DNA of 51,877 nucleotides from Candidatus Scatosoma pullicola (GTDB lineage Bacteria > Bacillota > Clostridia > Christensenellales > Borkfalkiaceae): the NCBI GenBank assembly GCA_018712725.1, contig DVGN01000051.1, positions 1-51,877 on the forward strand. The letters are read 5' to 3'. A model generated the notes under the pieces. That model saw only the letters and a program-made list of their open reading frames with translations. It was not told the origin of the DNA and searched no databases. Shown here piece after piece: positions 1 to 9,942 of the stretch. Each line of letters opens with the position of its first letter. The first letter of the stretch is position 1. Both the position numbers and the translations under genes were made by a program.

Positions 1-2
1 AT

Positions 3-1646
3 TCCGCCGTGCTCGCGGGGCTGATCCGTTCGCCCAACAACTACTCCCCCTTCCGCAATCCCGAAAACTGCCTGAAACGCAAAAAGCTCGTCCTCTCGGC
101 GATGCAAAGACAGGGGCATATCGGCGAAAGGGAAAAACAAGAGGCGCTCGACACACCCCTGCCCTCCCCGCCCGCCCCTTCCGCTTCGGACGGGGGCTAT
201 TTCGGACAGGTGTTCGCGGAATTGGAAGAACTGTCCGAAAAATACGATTTCACGATCGGCGGAACGCTGCGCATCTATACCTATCTGGACGCGGAATTGC
301 AGGAATATCTCGGCACGCTGGACGGCATGAGCGAAACGGACAAGACCTATGCCGTCCTCTCCAACGACTCGTGCGGCATCCGCGCCTGGCGCTCCACGAT
401 CGGAAACGCCCGGCGGCTGCCCGGCTCCCTCATCAAACCGCTGCTCGTCTATGCCCCCGCCATAGAGGAAAACATCCTCTCCCCCGCGACCCCGATCCTG
501 GACGAAAAGACGGATTTCGGCGGATATGAGCCGGGCAATTACGGCAGCGTGTACAGCGGGTACATGAGCGCGCGGGAAGCGCTCGCCAAAAGCGCCAACG
601 TCCCCGCCGTCAAAGTACTCGCCTCCCTCGGCGTCGAAAAGGGAGCGGCGTATCTGGAAAAAACGGGACTGCACGTCCCCGAAGAGGATTATTCCCTCGC
701 CCTGGCGCTGGGGGGCATGCGGGAGGGATTTTCCGCCGCGGAACTGCTCGGCGCCTATGCGACCTTCCCCAACGGCGGCGTATTCCGTCCCGCCCGCTTT
801 ATCCGCAAAGTCGTCATCGACGGCATACAGGCATACGGCGGCAGCGGGGAAAGGACGCGCGCCTTTTCGGAAGAGACTTCCTATCTCATCGACGACATGC
901 TGAAGACGGCAGCCGAGTCGGGCACGGCGAAAAAACTCCGCTCCCTGCCCTTCCCCGTCGCCGCAAAGACGGGCACGCACGGAACGGAAAGCGGGAACAC
1001 GGACGCCTACGCCCTTTCCTACACCACCCGCGATACGGCGCTCGTCTGGCTGGGCAATGCGGACAATTCCCCCACCCAAATCACCGGCGGCGGACGCCCC
1101 GCCGACATCCTTCTGAAAATCGACCGACGGCTTTACGAAAATTCGCCCCCGCCCGACTTCGCCCGCCCCTCCGGCATAGAGCGTGCCGATCTCGACCGCA
1201 ACGAATATTACGTCTCGCATAATATGATACTCGCCGACGAACGGGCGCCCGTACAGGCGCGGCTGACCGAACTTTTCAAAAGGGACGCCCTTCCCGCCGT
1301 CCGCTCGGACAAATATTCCTCCCCCTCCGTATCCCCGCCCGAAATCCGCTGCGAAGACGGGAAAGTGATCGTCCGCCTGCACGAAGGCGAGCCGGAGGAA
1401 TACGAATACCTGCTCGAAAAATTCGATTCTGTCACACATAGTATCGTATATCGGGGGAAATATACGTCAGACATAACAGATGAAGAATTGGAACCCGGAA
1501 AGACGTATGTCTACACTTTGATTCCCCTATACGGGGAAATACGGGGAAAGGAGATCGTCCTGCCTGCGGTGACGACGCAGGATCTCCCCTCCGTACAGCC
1601 GGAGACGCCGCCTCCCATCACGGACAAAAATTGGTGGGAATACTGA
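3..1646 (+). CDS. Class A penicillin-binding protein (PBP1A-like), C-terminal part; gene continues off the left edge
   Basis: In-frame from window edge (SAVLAGLIRSPNNYSPF is an internal PBP1 motif); transpeptidase motifs SLIK, SAN and KTGT present. Confidence 0.9.
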   Translation, partial: SAVLAGLIRSPNNYSPFRNPENCLKRKKLVLSAMQRQGHIGEREKQEALDTPLPSPPAPSASDGGYFGQVFAELEELSEKYDFTIGGTLRIYTYLDAELQEYLGTLDGMSETDKTYAVLSNDSCGIRAWRSTIGNARRLPGSLIKPLLVYAPAIEENILSPATPILDEKTDFGGYEPGNYGSVYSGYMSAREALAKSANVPAVKVLASLGVEKGAAYLEKTGLHVPEEDYSLALALGGMREGFSAAELLGAYATFPNGGVFRPARFIRKVVIDGIQAYGGSGERTRAFSEETSYLIDDMLKTAAESGTAKKLRSLPFPVAAKTGTHGTESGNTDAYALSYTTRDTALVWLGNADNSPTQITGGGRPADILLKIDRRLYENSPPPDFARPSGIERADLDRNEYYVSHNMILADERAPVQARLTELFKRDALPAVRSDKYSSPSVSPPEIRCEDGKVIVRLHEGEPEEYEYLLEKFDSVTHSIVYRGKYTSDITDEELEPGKTYVYTLIPLYGEIRGKEIVLPAVTTQDLPSVQPETPPPITDKNWWEY

Positions 1647-1745
1647 CGAAAAACCAAAAAGAAAAGGCGCCCGCGAAACATCCCGCGGACGCCGAATTTT
1701 TCGATTTTACGCTTTTACGATTTCGGGTTTTGCCTTCTCCCTTGT

Positions 1746-2900
1746 TCAGAGATCGATTTTTTCCAGCGACTGCATGGCTTCGGCGATCAGCCCGTCGACG
1801 TCGAGTTTTTCCTCTTCTTTGAGGATATCCGGGATCTTGGGGCGGATGGCGGGATAATCGGGCAAAAAGACGGTGCAGCAATCCTCATAGGGCAAAACGG
1901 AAGTCTCGTATGTGCCGATCTTCATGGCGCGCTCGATGATTTCGTTTTTGTCGAAACCCACGAGCGGACGGAAAACGGGCAGTTTTTCCACCACCGAATT
2001 GGAGGAAGTCATGCCCTCTACCGTCTGGCTGGCGACCTGTCCGAGACTCTCGCCCGTGATCAGGCACTGGGCTTTGAGGCGGAGCGCAAACCGCTCCGCG
2101 ATGCGGAACATGAACCGCCGCAGCAGCGTGACCATGAGCTCGGGCGCACATTTCGCGTGAATGGCTTCCTGGATATGCGTCACGCTGACCGTATACAGAG
2201 ATTTGACGAGGGTATATTCCGAAAGGGTGCGCGAAAGAGTCACCACCTTTTCCTTCGCCTGTAAATTGGTATAGGGATAGCTGTGAAAGTGCAGGCATTC
2301 AACGGTCATGCCCCGCTTTGCCATCATGTGCCCCGCCACCGGGCTGTCGATGCCGCCCGAGATGAGGAGAAGTCCCTTTCCCGCCGTCCCCACGGGCATG
2401 CCGTCCGCGCCGGGGAAAAATTCGCCGAACACGAGCGCCGTTCCGTTTTCGCGGACGTCCACGTACACGTAAAAGGAAGGATGATGCACGTCCACCGACA
2501 ATCCCCTGAAATGCGCCAGAAGCCGCCCGCCGATCTCTCGGCTGATCTCCACGGAGGTGAGCGGGTATTTTTTATCCGCGCGGTGGGTCTCCACCTTGAA
2601 CGTTCCCGAAGGGCGGGACACGGCAAAGGCGGCTTCCGCGATGCTGTCGATAGAGTTGTCCGTCTCGCAGGCGATGCTCATGGAGTGGATGCCGAACACC
2701 TTTTTCAGCCGTTCCGCGATGGCGTCCGCCTCCTCTTCGTCGAAGCCTTCGACGAGATACCTGCCGCTGTAACGGTGCAGTTCGTGCCGGATCCCGCGCA
2801 GCGCGCGCTCGATGTTCGTCGCGAACACCCGTTCGAAAAAGCCTCGGTTTTTGCCTTTCAGGTAAATTTCCGAATAGCGGATGACGATGACTTTTTTCAT
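1746..2900 (-). CDS. thiI: tRNA 4-thiouridine synthase ThiI
   Basis: N-term MKKVIVIRYSEIYLKGKNRGFFE, THUMP-like region, PP-loop LLISGGIDSPVAGHMMAKRG. Confidence 0.93.
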   Translation of the reverse strand: MKKVIVIRYSEIYLKGKNRGFFERVFATNIERALRGIRHELHRYSGRYLVEGFDEEEADAIAERLKKVFGIHSMSIACETDNSIDSIAEAAFAVSRPSGTFKVETHRADKKYPLTSVEISREIGGRLLAHFRGLSVDVHHPSFYVYVDVRENGTALVFGEFFPGADGMPVGTAGKGLLLISGGIDSPVAGHMMAKRGMTVECLHFHSYPYTNLQAKEKVVTLSRTLSEYTLVKSLYTVSVTHIQEAIHAKCAPELMVTLLRRFMFRIAERFALRLKAQCLITGESLGQVASQTVEGMTSSNSVVEKLPVFRPLVGFDKNEIIERAMKIGTYETSVLPYEDCCTVFLPDYPAIRPKIPDILKEEEKLDVDGLIAEAMQSLEKIDL

Positions 2901-2915
2901 AACTTCTCCCTCCCG

Positions 2916-4043
2916 TCAACGGGTTTTCTCTTTGAGTTCGCGCGCCGCGGCATTGAGGATGTCCGCCGCAGCCGCCCTCTCTTCCGCCGTGGTCTGCGGC
3001 GAAAAACTCAGGCGGAGTACCCCGTCCGCCGTGCGTTCGTCCGCACCACAGGCGAGAATGACCCGCGAATAACGGTGTTTCGCGTTGGAGGAACAGGCGG
3101 ACCCCGTACCGACGACGAGCCCTCTGTCGTCCGCCATGTGCAGAAGCACTTCGCCGCGCAGTCCGGGCGCGGAGACGCTTAAAATATACGGCGAGCCTTC
3201 CTCCGGCGAAATGCGTACGAAAATATCCTTGTCCAAGGCGTTCCAGAGCGCCTCCCGTTCGGCGCGCAGGCGGGTAAAATCCTCTTTCAGCGTGCGGAAT
3301 TTCTCTTCGGCGGCATAGGCAAACACTTTGATGCCGAACACGTTCTCCGTGCCGCTGCGCTCTCCGCCCTCCTGACCGCCGCCGAAAATGTACGGGCGGA
3401 CGGGCAGGGATTTTTTCCGGATAAGCGCGCCCGTGCCTTTGAGGGCGCCGATCTTGTGGGCGCTGACGGCATACAGATCGATTTCCCTGCCCAGCCGGAA
3501 GGGAATTTTGCCGTACGCCTGCACGCCGTCGCTGTGAAAAAGCGCGCGCGGCGATTTCGCCTTGACGGCTTTCGCGAGACCGTTCACGTCGTTGATCGCG
3601 CCCGTCTCGTTGTTCACGTGGATGACGGACACAAGGGACGTCTTGTCGTCCACAAGGGAGAGCAGCGCCTCCGCGTTTACGCTCCCGTCCCCGTTCAGGG
3701 GAGCAAAGCGCACTTCCACGCCCCTGTTTTTGAGTTCCGCCGCCGCGGACGCGACCGCCGCGTGTTCCCCCGCGGTCGTGACGACGTTCCCGCGCCTGCC
3801 GTAACCGAACAGCGCCTGGTTATCCGCCTCCGTCCCGCAGGAGGTAAAGGTCAAAGTAAAGAGCGTTTCATCCGCCACGGGCGAAAGAAGCGCCGAGCGA
3901 GCCTCTTTCAGCTCGCCCTGCAAAGAGAGTCCCGCCCGGTACAGGCCGGAGGGATTCTGCCATTTTTCCGTCAGATACGCCGCCGCGCGGGAAAGCGCCC
4001 GCTCGTTCGGCTTGGTCGTGGCGGCGTTGTCCAGATAGATCAT
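2916..4043 (-). CDS. Cysteine desulfurase (NifS/IscS-like aminotransferase class V), likely ThiI partner
   Basis: MIYLDNAATTKP, PLP-lysine SAHKIGALKGTGAL, GGGQEGGERSGTEN, catalytic Cys in GSACSSN; directly upstream of thiI. Confidence 0.93.
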   Translation of the reverse strand: MIYLDNAATTKPNERALSRAAAYLTEKWQNPSGLYRAGLSLQGELKEARSALLSPVADETLFTLTFTSCGTEADNQALFGYGRRGNVVTTAGEHAAVASAAAELKNRGVEVRFAPLNGDGSVNAEALLSLVDDKTSLVSVIHVNNETGAINDVNGLAKAVKAKSPRALFHSDGVQAYGKIPFRLGREIDLYAVSAHKIGALKGTGALIRKKSLPVRPYIFGGGQEGGERSGTENVFGIKVFAYAAEEKFRTLKEDFTRLRAEREALWNALDKDIFVRISPEEGSPYILSVSAPGLRGEVLLHMADDRGLVVGTGSACSSNAKHRYSRVILACGADERTADGVLRLSFSPQTTAEERAAAADILNAAARELKEKTR

Positions 4044-4053
4044 TCCGTCTCCC

Positions 4054-4728
4054 TCAACGTCCCTGCGCCAGCTTCTTTTCCTGCATCACATAATCGGATT
4101 CCAGCGTGCCGCGCTTGGCGAATTTGAGAATGTTGACGAGCAGTTCCTCCCGGCATTCGAGGACGTACATCTTCCGCCCGTTACTCCCGCCGATCAATAC
4201 ATACATGAAAAATTTCCCTTCCGACGGCTCCTCGTTGGGCGTGACGACCTCCTGTTTGATCCCCGGATCGGCGCGCAGGCGGTCGTAACTTTCATTGTCC
4301 ACGTCCCCGAGCTGCAATATCTCCGCCGCATCGATCCGGACGACCAGCTTGCGGCGGTTGATGTTGAATACCTTGGCGATGCGCAGTTCCCCGGACACGA
4401 AAGTGTAATCGTAGCTGATATTCACCCGTTTTTTGAGCATGTACAGCATGATCCAGACGAGCGCAAAAAACACGAACTGCATGATGATAAATATGCCCAT
4501 GCCCCTGCCGCCGGCGATCTGCCCCTGCCAATCTTCCACCGACACGTCTTCGGGCGGGGCGGAATCCATAGACGTAAGAAAGTAAGGCAGACACAGCGTG
4601 AAAAATATCAGCGCGCAGAAAATGCCCAAAGCGAACACGATCCAGGAAATCACGTTGAGGATTTTATATTTCTTTTCCGCCTTCTTCGACTTTTGGTTGA
4701 CGGCGCTCTCTTCGTACAAGACATCCAT
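4054..4728 (-). CDS. Small membrane protein of unknown function (two hydrophobic segments, basic cytoplasmic tail)
   Basis: Hydrophobic stretches ILNVISWIVFALGIFCALIFFTLCL and GMGIFIIMQFVFFALVWIMLYML; intact ORF in operon context. Confidence 0.7.
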   Translation of the reverse strand: MDVLYEESAVNQKSKKAEKKYKILNVISWIVFALGIFCALIFFTLCLPYFLTSMDSAPPEDVSVEDWQGQIAGGRGMGIFIIMQFVFFALVWIMLYMLKKRVNISYDYTFVSGELRIAKVFNINRRKLVVRIDAAEILQLGDVDNESYDRLRADPGIKQEVVTPNEEPSEGKFFMYVLIGGSNGRKMYVLECREELLVNILKFAKRGTLESDYVMQEKKLAQGR

Positions 4729-4765
4729 AATTTTTACTCCTTAGACAAGGTAGAAACGCGGGAAA

Positions 4766-7700
4766 TTAAATTTCCAGCCTGCCCTCGTAGACGGTTTTGA
4801 CGCTGCCCATGAGTTCGACGTCCCCGTCCGAATGATAGTTGACCACGAGATCGCCGCCGCGCAGCTTGACCGTGACGTTGGTATCCTGTTCGCAGTATCC
4901 GCCCAGCACCGCCGCGACCACCGCCGCCGCCGCGCCCGTCCCGCACGACCAGGTCTCCCCGTTTCCGCGTTCCCATACCCGCATCTTGATCGTCACTTTA
5001 TTGACGACGCGGATAAATTCGGCGTTGATGCGCTCGGGGAAATATTCGCAGTTTTCAAATTCCGGCCCCACCGTTCCGAGATCGACCGCGTCCACCTTTT
5101 CGCTGAACACGACGCAGTGGGGATTGCCGATGTTGACGAGGGTGATTTTATAATCCTTGCCGCCGATCGTCACGGGCTTGCCGACGATGCGATCTTCCTT
5201 CCAGATACAGGGGATCTTCTCCCCCGCCAGCTCCGCCTTGCCGAGATTGACGGACGCGGAATTGACCTTGCCGCTGAACGAATACACCTTGACTTCGTTC
5301 ACCCCGCGCGCCGTTTCGATGCGCATGTCGCGGCGGGGCACGATACCCTTTTCATAGAGGTATTTACCGACGCAGCGGATGGCGTTGCCGCCCGCCAGCC
5401 CCTCCGAACCGTCCTTATTGAAAATGCGCATTTTCGCGTCCGCGACGGAGGAATTTTCGATGAGGACGATGCCGTCTCCGCCGATCCCGTAATGGGGATT
5501 GACGTAATTGACGGCGATGGATTCGGGACAGGTGATCTTCCCGTCGCGGTTGTCGAAATAGATATAGTCGTTGCCGCACGACTGCATCTTGGTAAACGAA
5601 AGCTGCATCTTTTCCTTGCGGAGATGATTGATGTCGACGAGTTCGGTGTTCTCCTCCGTGAACTTGCTCGCGATGATGTCGGCGAGCGCGTTGGCGGTGT
5701 CGAGCGCGGTCAGCACCGTAATGCCGAGCAAAATCGCATGATGATGCAGGCGGATGAAGTCGTTGATGGACTCCATGTCCGTCTTGCCCGTATAGACGAT
5801 ATAGTCGATTTTGCCCTCGTCCATCAGGCGGATGACCGTGTCCGTCGCGGACAGTCTGTCCACTACCGTGACGTCGATGCCGAGGTCGGAAATCACCTTT
5901 GCCGTCCCCTTCGTCGCGTACATGGTACAGCCGAGATCCCCGAACTTCTTGGCGATCGAAACGATGTCGAACTTGTCCTGATCGTTGACGGTCATGTACA
6001 CGCCCACGGGGCGCTGTTCGGAGGGATGGCACATCTTGAAACCCGCGGAGACAAGCCCCTTGAACATCGCCTCTTCGATCGTCTTGCCGATGCCTAAGAC
6101 TTCCCCCGTCGACTTCATCTGCGGACCGAGCTGGGAGTTGACGTCGTTGAGTTTTTCGAAGCTGAACACGGGCACCTTGACCGCCACATACGGCGAAGAG
6201 GGATACAGCCCCGTCCCGTAGCCCAGCTTTTTCAGCTTCGCCCCCACGATGACCTTGGTGGCGAGTTCCACCATCGGCACCCCCGTGACCTTGGAGATAT
6301 AAGGCACGGTGCGGGACGCCCGCGGATTGACTTCGATGACATACAGCTGCCCCCGATAGATGAGGTACTGGATATTGATGAGCCCCTTGGTTTTGAGTTC
6401 GAGCGTCAGCTGCGTGGACACCTCTATGATGCGTTCGAGCATGGTGTCTTCAAGATTATAGGGCGGATATACCGCGATGGAGTCCCCCGAATGGATGCCC
6501 GTGCGTTCTATGTGTTGCATAATACCCGGAATGAGAACGTCCGTGCCGTCCGAAATGGCGTCCACTTCCAGTTCGGTGCCCATGAGGTATTTGTCGCATA
6601 ATACCGGATTTTCGATCCCCTGCGCGAGAATGACGTCCATATAACGGCAGATGTCCTCCTCCGTAAAGGCGATCGTCATATTCTGTCCGCCGATGACATA
6701 GGACGGGCGGAGCAGAATGGGATATTCCAGCTTTTCCGCAGCCCGGAGCGCCTCCTCCCTGGTCATGACGGTGATCGCCTTGGGGCGGGGAATGGAATAC
6801 TTTTCGAGAAGTTCTTCAAAGCGCTCCCTGTCCTCCGCCATGTCCACGCTGTCGGCGGAAGTGCCGAGAATGCGGATGCCGTGGGAGGCGAAATAGGCGC
6901 AGAGGTTGATCGCCGTCTGCCCGCCGAAGGTGATGATGACGCCGTAGGGCTTTTCGACGTCGATGACGTGCTGCACGTCCTCCGGGGTCAGCGATTCGAA
7001 ATACAGCCTGTCCGCCGTGTCGAAATCGGTGGAAACCGTTTCGGGGTTGTTGTTGATGATGACGACTTCATAGCCGAGTTCTTTCAGCGTCCATACGCAA
7101 TGGACGGAGGAATAGTCGAACTCGATGCCCTGTCCGATGCGGATGGGTCCCGATCCGATGACGATGATCCGCTTTTTGCCGCTCCTGCCGACAAAGGGCT
7201 TCGCCTCGTCGTGGGAGAGGTCGTCGTAAGTGGAATAGAAATAGGGAGTCGCCGCCGAAAATTCCGCCGCGCAGGTGTCCACCATCTTGAAGGCGGCGCG
7301 CCTGTGATAAGGCACTTTTTTGCCGGAAATCCCTTCGATGTCCTTATCGAGAAATCCCAGCCGCTTTCCCTCTTCGTACAGCGCGCGGGTGAGTTTGGGC
7401 GCCGAAGCGATCGCGGCTTCGTAATCGACGAGATTTTTCAATTTATTCAAAAACCAGCGGTCGATTTTTGTGACGGAGAAGATCTCGTCGACGGAGATCC
7501 CCTTTTTCAGGGACTGATAGACGACGAAGAGGCGTTCGTCCGTCTTTTCGGGGAGTCTGGCGCGCAGTTCGTCCGCCGTCATGCCGGTAAATTTTTTATG
7601 ATTGAGGGTGGTAAGGGAGATTTCCGCGCCGCGCACCGCCTTCATGATCGCCATTTCGAAGGAAGTGCCGATCGCCATGACCTCCCCCGTCGCCTTCATC

Positions 7701-8824
7701 CGCGTGCCGAGTTCCCGCTTGGCATACAGGAATTTATCGAAGGGCCACTTGGGGAGTTTGACGACGACGTAATCGAGCGCCGGTTCGAAACAGGCGTACG
7801 TCTTTCCCGTGACGTCGTTTCTGATCTCGTCCAGCGTATAGCCGAGCGCGATCTTGGTCGCCACTTTGGCAATGGGATACCCCGTCGCCTTGGAGGCGAG
7901 CGCCGAAGAGCGGCTCACGCGCGGATTGACTTCGATGACCGAATATTCGAAGGAATCGGGGTCGAGCGCATACTGCACGTTGCACCCCCCTTCGATGCCG
8001 AGTTCGGTGATGATCGCCAGCGAAGCGCTGCGGAGCATCTGATATTCCCTGTCCGCGAGCGTCACGGCGGGCGCGATGACGACGGAATCCCCCGTATGGA
8101 TGCCGACGGGGTCGAAATTCTCCATCGAGCAAACGGTGAGGACGTTGCCGGCGCTGTCGCGCAGCACTTCGAATTCGATCTCCTTCCAGCCGCCGATGTA
8201 CTTTTCGATGAGTACCTGCGTGATGGGCGAAAGCATGAGGCCGTTATGGGCGATGAGGCGAAGTTCCTCTTCGTCGTGCGCCACGCCGCCCCCCGCGCCG
8301 CCCAGCGTATAGGCGGGACGGACGATGACGGGATATTTCAGGCGCTCGGCGATCGCCACGCATTCCTCCACCGTATAGGCGATGTCGGAGGGAACGCAGG
8401 GCTGATGGATCTTCTCCATCGTCTCCTTGAAGAGTTCCCTGTCCTCCGAGCGGTCGATCGCGTCGAGTTTGGTGCCGATGAGTCTGACGCCGTGCTTTTC
8501 GAGAAATCCCGACTTGGCGAGCTTGCAGCCCATCGTAAGCCCCGTCTGTCCGCCGAGAGAGGCGAGCAGACTGTCCGGCTTTTCCTTGACGATAATTCTT
8601 TTCAGGCTCTCTTCCGTGAGGGGTTCGAGATAAATTTCGTCGGCGAGGGCGCTGTCCGTCATGATCGTGGCGGGATTGGAATTACAGAGGACGACGTTGA
8701 TCCCCTCGCTCTTCAGCACGCGGCACGCCTGCGCGCCCGCATAATCGAATTCCGCGGCCTGCCCGATGACGATGGGACCCGACCCGATGACCAGCACTTT
8801 CTTGATGTCGCTTCTCTTAGGCAT
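4766..8824 (-). CDS. carB: Fusion: carbamoyl-phosphate synthase large subunit (CarB, aa 1-about 1072) + diaminopimelate epimerase (DapF, aa 1073-1352)
   Basis: MPKRSDIKKVLVIGSGPIVIGQAAEFDYAG (CarB) running without a stop into MQLSFTKMQSCGNDYIYFDN...GGNAIRCVGKY...SCGTGAAA (DapF with both Cys motifs). Confidence 0.93.
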   Translation of the reverse strand: MPKRSDIKKVLVIGSGPIVIGQAAEFDYAGAQACRVLKSEGINVVLCNSNPATIMTDSALADEIYLEPLTEESLKRIIVKEKPDSLLASLGGQTGLTMGCKLAKSGFLEKHGVRLIGTKLDAIDRSEDRELFKETMEKIHQPCVPSDIAYTVEECVAIAERLKYPVIVRPAYTLGGAGGGVAHDEEELRLIAHNGLMLSPITQVLIEKYIGGWKEIEFEVLRDSAGNVLTVCSMENFDPVGIHTGDSVVIAPAVTLADREYQMLRSASLAIITELGIEGGCNVQYALDPDSFEYSVIEVNPRVSRSSALASKATGYPIAKVATKIALGYTLDEIRNDVTGKTYACFEPALDYVVVKLPKWPFDKFLYAKRELGTRMKATGEVMAIGTSFEMAIMKAVRGAEISLTTLNHKKFTGMTADELRARLPEKTDERLFVVYQSLKKGISVDEIFSVTKIDRWFLNKLKNLVDYEAAIASAPKLTRALYEEGKRLGFLDKDIEGISGKKVPYHRRAAFKMVDTCAAEFSAATPYFYSTYDDLSHDEAKPFVGRSGKKRIIVIGSGPIRIGQGIEFDYSSVHCVWTLKELGYEVVIINNNPETVSTDFDTADRLYFESLTPEDVQHVIDVEKPYGVIITFGGQTAINLCAYFASHGIRILGTSADSVDMAEDRERFEELLEKYSIPRPKAITVMTREEALRAAEKLEYPILLRPSYVIGGQNMTIAFTEEDICRYMDVILAQGIENPVLCDKYLMGTELEVDAISDGTDVLIPGIMQHIERTGIHSGDSIAVYPPYNLEDTMLERIIEVSTQLTLELKTKGLINIQYLIYRGQLYVIEVNPRASRTVPYISKVTGVPMVELATKVIVGAKLKKLGYGTGLYPSSPYVAVKVPVFSFEKLNDVNSQLGPQMKSTGEVLGIGKTIEEAMFKGLVSAGFKMCHPSEQRPVGVYMTVNDQDKFDIVSIAKKFGDLGCTMYATKGTAKVISDLGIDVTVVDRLSATDTVIRLMDEGKIDYIVYTGKTDMESINDFIRLHHHAILLGITVLTALDTANALADIIASKFTEENTELVDINHLRKEKMQLSFTKMQSCGNDYIYFDNRDGKITCPESIAVNYVNPHYGIGGDGIVLIENSSVADAKMRIFNKDGSEGLAGGNAIRCVGKYLYEKGIVPRRDMRIETARGVNEVKVYSFSGKVNSASVNLGKAELAGEKIPCIWKEDRIVGKPVTIGGKDYKITLVNIGNPHCVVFSEKVDAVDLGTVGPEFENCEYFPERINAEFIRVVNKVTIKMRVWERGNGETWSCGTGAAAAVVAAVLGGYCEQDTNVTVKLRGGDLVVNYHSDGDVELMGSVKTVYEGRLEI

Positions 8825-9902
8825 GGCATTTCTCCTTTTCCATATTCGAGAAGAATCTGTCGAACAGGAAGTTCGCGTCGTGCGGCCCGCCGCACGCCTC
8901 CGGATGGAACTGCACCGTGAAGGCGTTGATGTCGTCGTAATCCACCCCTTCGCAGGTGTTGTCGTTGGCGTTCACGAAGCGGATTTTTCCGTTTTTCACG
9001 GCGGAAGAAAGGACTTCGTAGCCGTGGTTCTGGCTGGAAATATACACCCTGCCCGTCCGGAGATCCTTGACGGGCTGGTTGCTGCCGCGGTGCCCGTATT
9101 TCATCTTGCCCGTCCTGCCGCCCATCGCGAGCGCGAAGAGCTGGTGCCCGAGACAGATGCCGAAAATCGGCTTTTTGCCCGCCAGCTTTTTCAGCTCCGC
9201 GATGATGTCCGCATTTTCTTCGGGGTCGCCGGGACCGTTGGTGAGCATGATCCCGTCAGGCGAGAGGGCGAGAATCTGTTCCGCCGTATAGAAAGAGGGA
9301 ATGCGCAGGACGCGGCAATCCCGTTTGACGAGTTCGCGCACTATGTTTTCCTTACAGCCGAAATCCCAGAGCGCAACGGTGTATTTCGCGTCCGCGGGCG
9401 CGTACTCCCTGACCTCCGGACAGGTGACCGAACGCACGGCGTTTCTCACGCGGTAATCGGCGGTCTCCTTCCGCCTTCCGTCCGTCTCGGACAGGGGAGT
9501 GGAAGAAATGTAGGCGTTCATGACCCCCGTCTCGCGGACGATGCGGGTGAGTTCGCGGGTATCGACGCCGCAGACGCCGATAATGCCCCTCTCTTTGAGA
9601 TAGGCGTCCAGCGTGCCCTCCGAGCGGAAATTGGAGGGCTTTTCGCACACCTCCCGCACGACATAGGCGGAGACCCAGGGCTTCGCGCTTTCGAAATCTT
9701 CGGGAATGACCCCGTAATTGCCGATGAGCGGAAAGGTCTGGGTGACGATCTGCCCATAATAGCTGGGGTCGGTCAGCGTTTCGAGATAGCCGGTCATGCC
9801 CGTCGTGAACACGAGCTCGCCCACCGTCTCCCCTTCGGCGCCGAAGCGATACCCTTCGAACACCTTTCCGTTTTGCAGCGTCAGATACACTTTTTTCTTC
9901 AT
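8817..9902 (-). CDS. carA: Carbamoyl-phosphate synthase small subunit
   Basis: GATase class I motif PIFGICLGHQLFALAMGG; stop overlaps carB start by 8 nt (ATGCCTAA). Confidence 0.95.
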   Translation of the reverse strand: MKKKVYLTLQNGKVFEGYRFGAEGETVGELVFTTGMTGYLETLTDPSYYGQIVTQTFPLIGNYGVIPEDFESAKPWVSAYVVREVCEKPSNFRSEGTLDAYLKERGIIGVCGVDTRELTRIVRETGVMNAYISSTPLSETDGRRKETADYRVRNAVRSVTCPEVREYAPADAKYTVALWDFGCKENIVRELVKRDCRVLRIPSFYTAEQILALSPDGIMLTNGPGDPEENADIIAELKKLAGKKPIFGICLGHQLFALAMGGRTGKMKYGHRGSNQPVKDLRTGRVYISSQNHGYEVLSSAVKNGKIRFVNANDNTCEGVDYDDINAFTVQFHPEACGGPHDANFLFDRFFSNMEKEKCHA

Positions 9903-9942
9903 AAGTTCTCCCGTCCCTGTTTATTTCGACCGGATCGACCGT

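Noticed and set aside
1426-1475. ATTCTGTCACACATAGTAT and GTCAGACATA in the PBP gene resemble the sigK-upstream palindromes (18/19 match to 31866-31884)
   Set aside because: Inside a coding sequence; one near-match of this length is expected by chance at roughly order 0.1-1 in all-by-all comparison of a 52-kb window, so not evidence of a shared element without a genome-wide search.
6881-8920. 679-aa ORF antisense to carB
   Set aside because: Shadow ORF; the carB frame has strong family motifs throughout.
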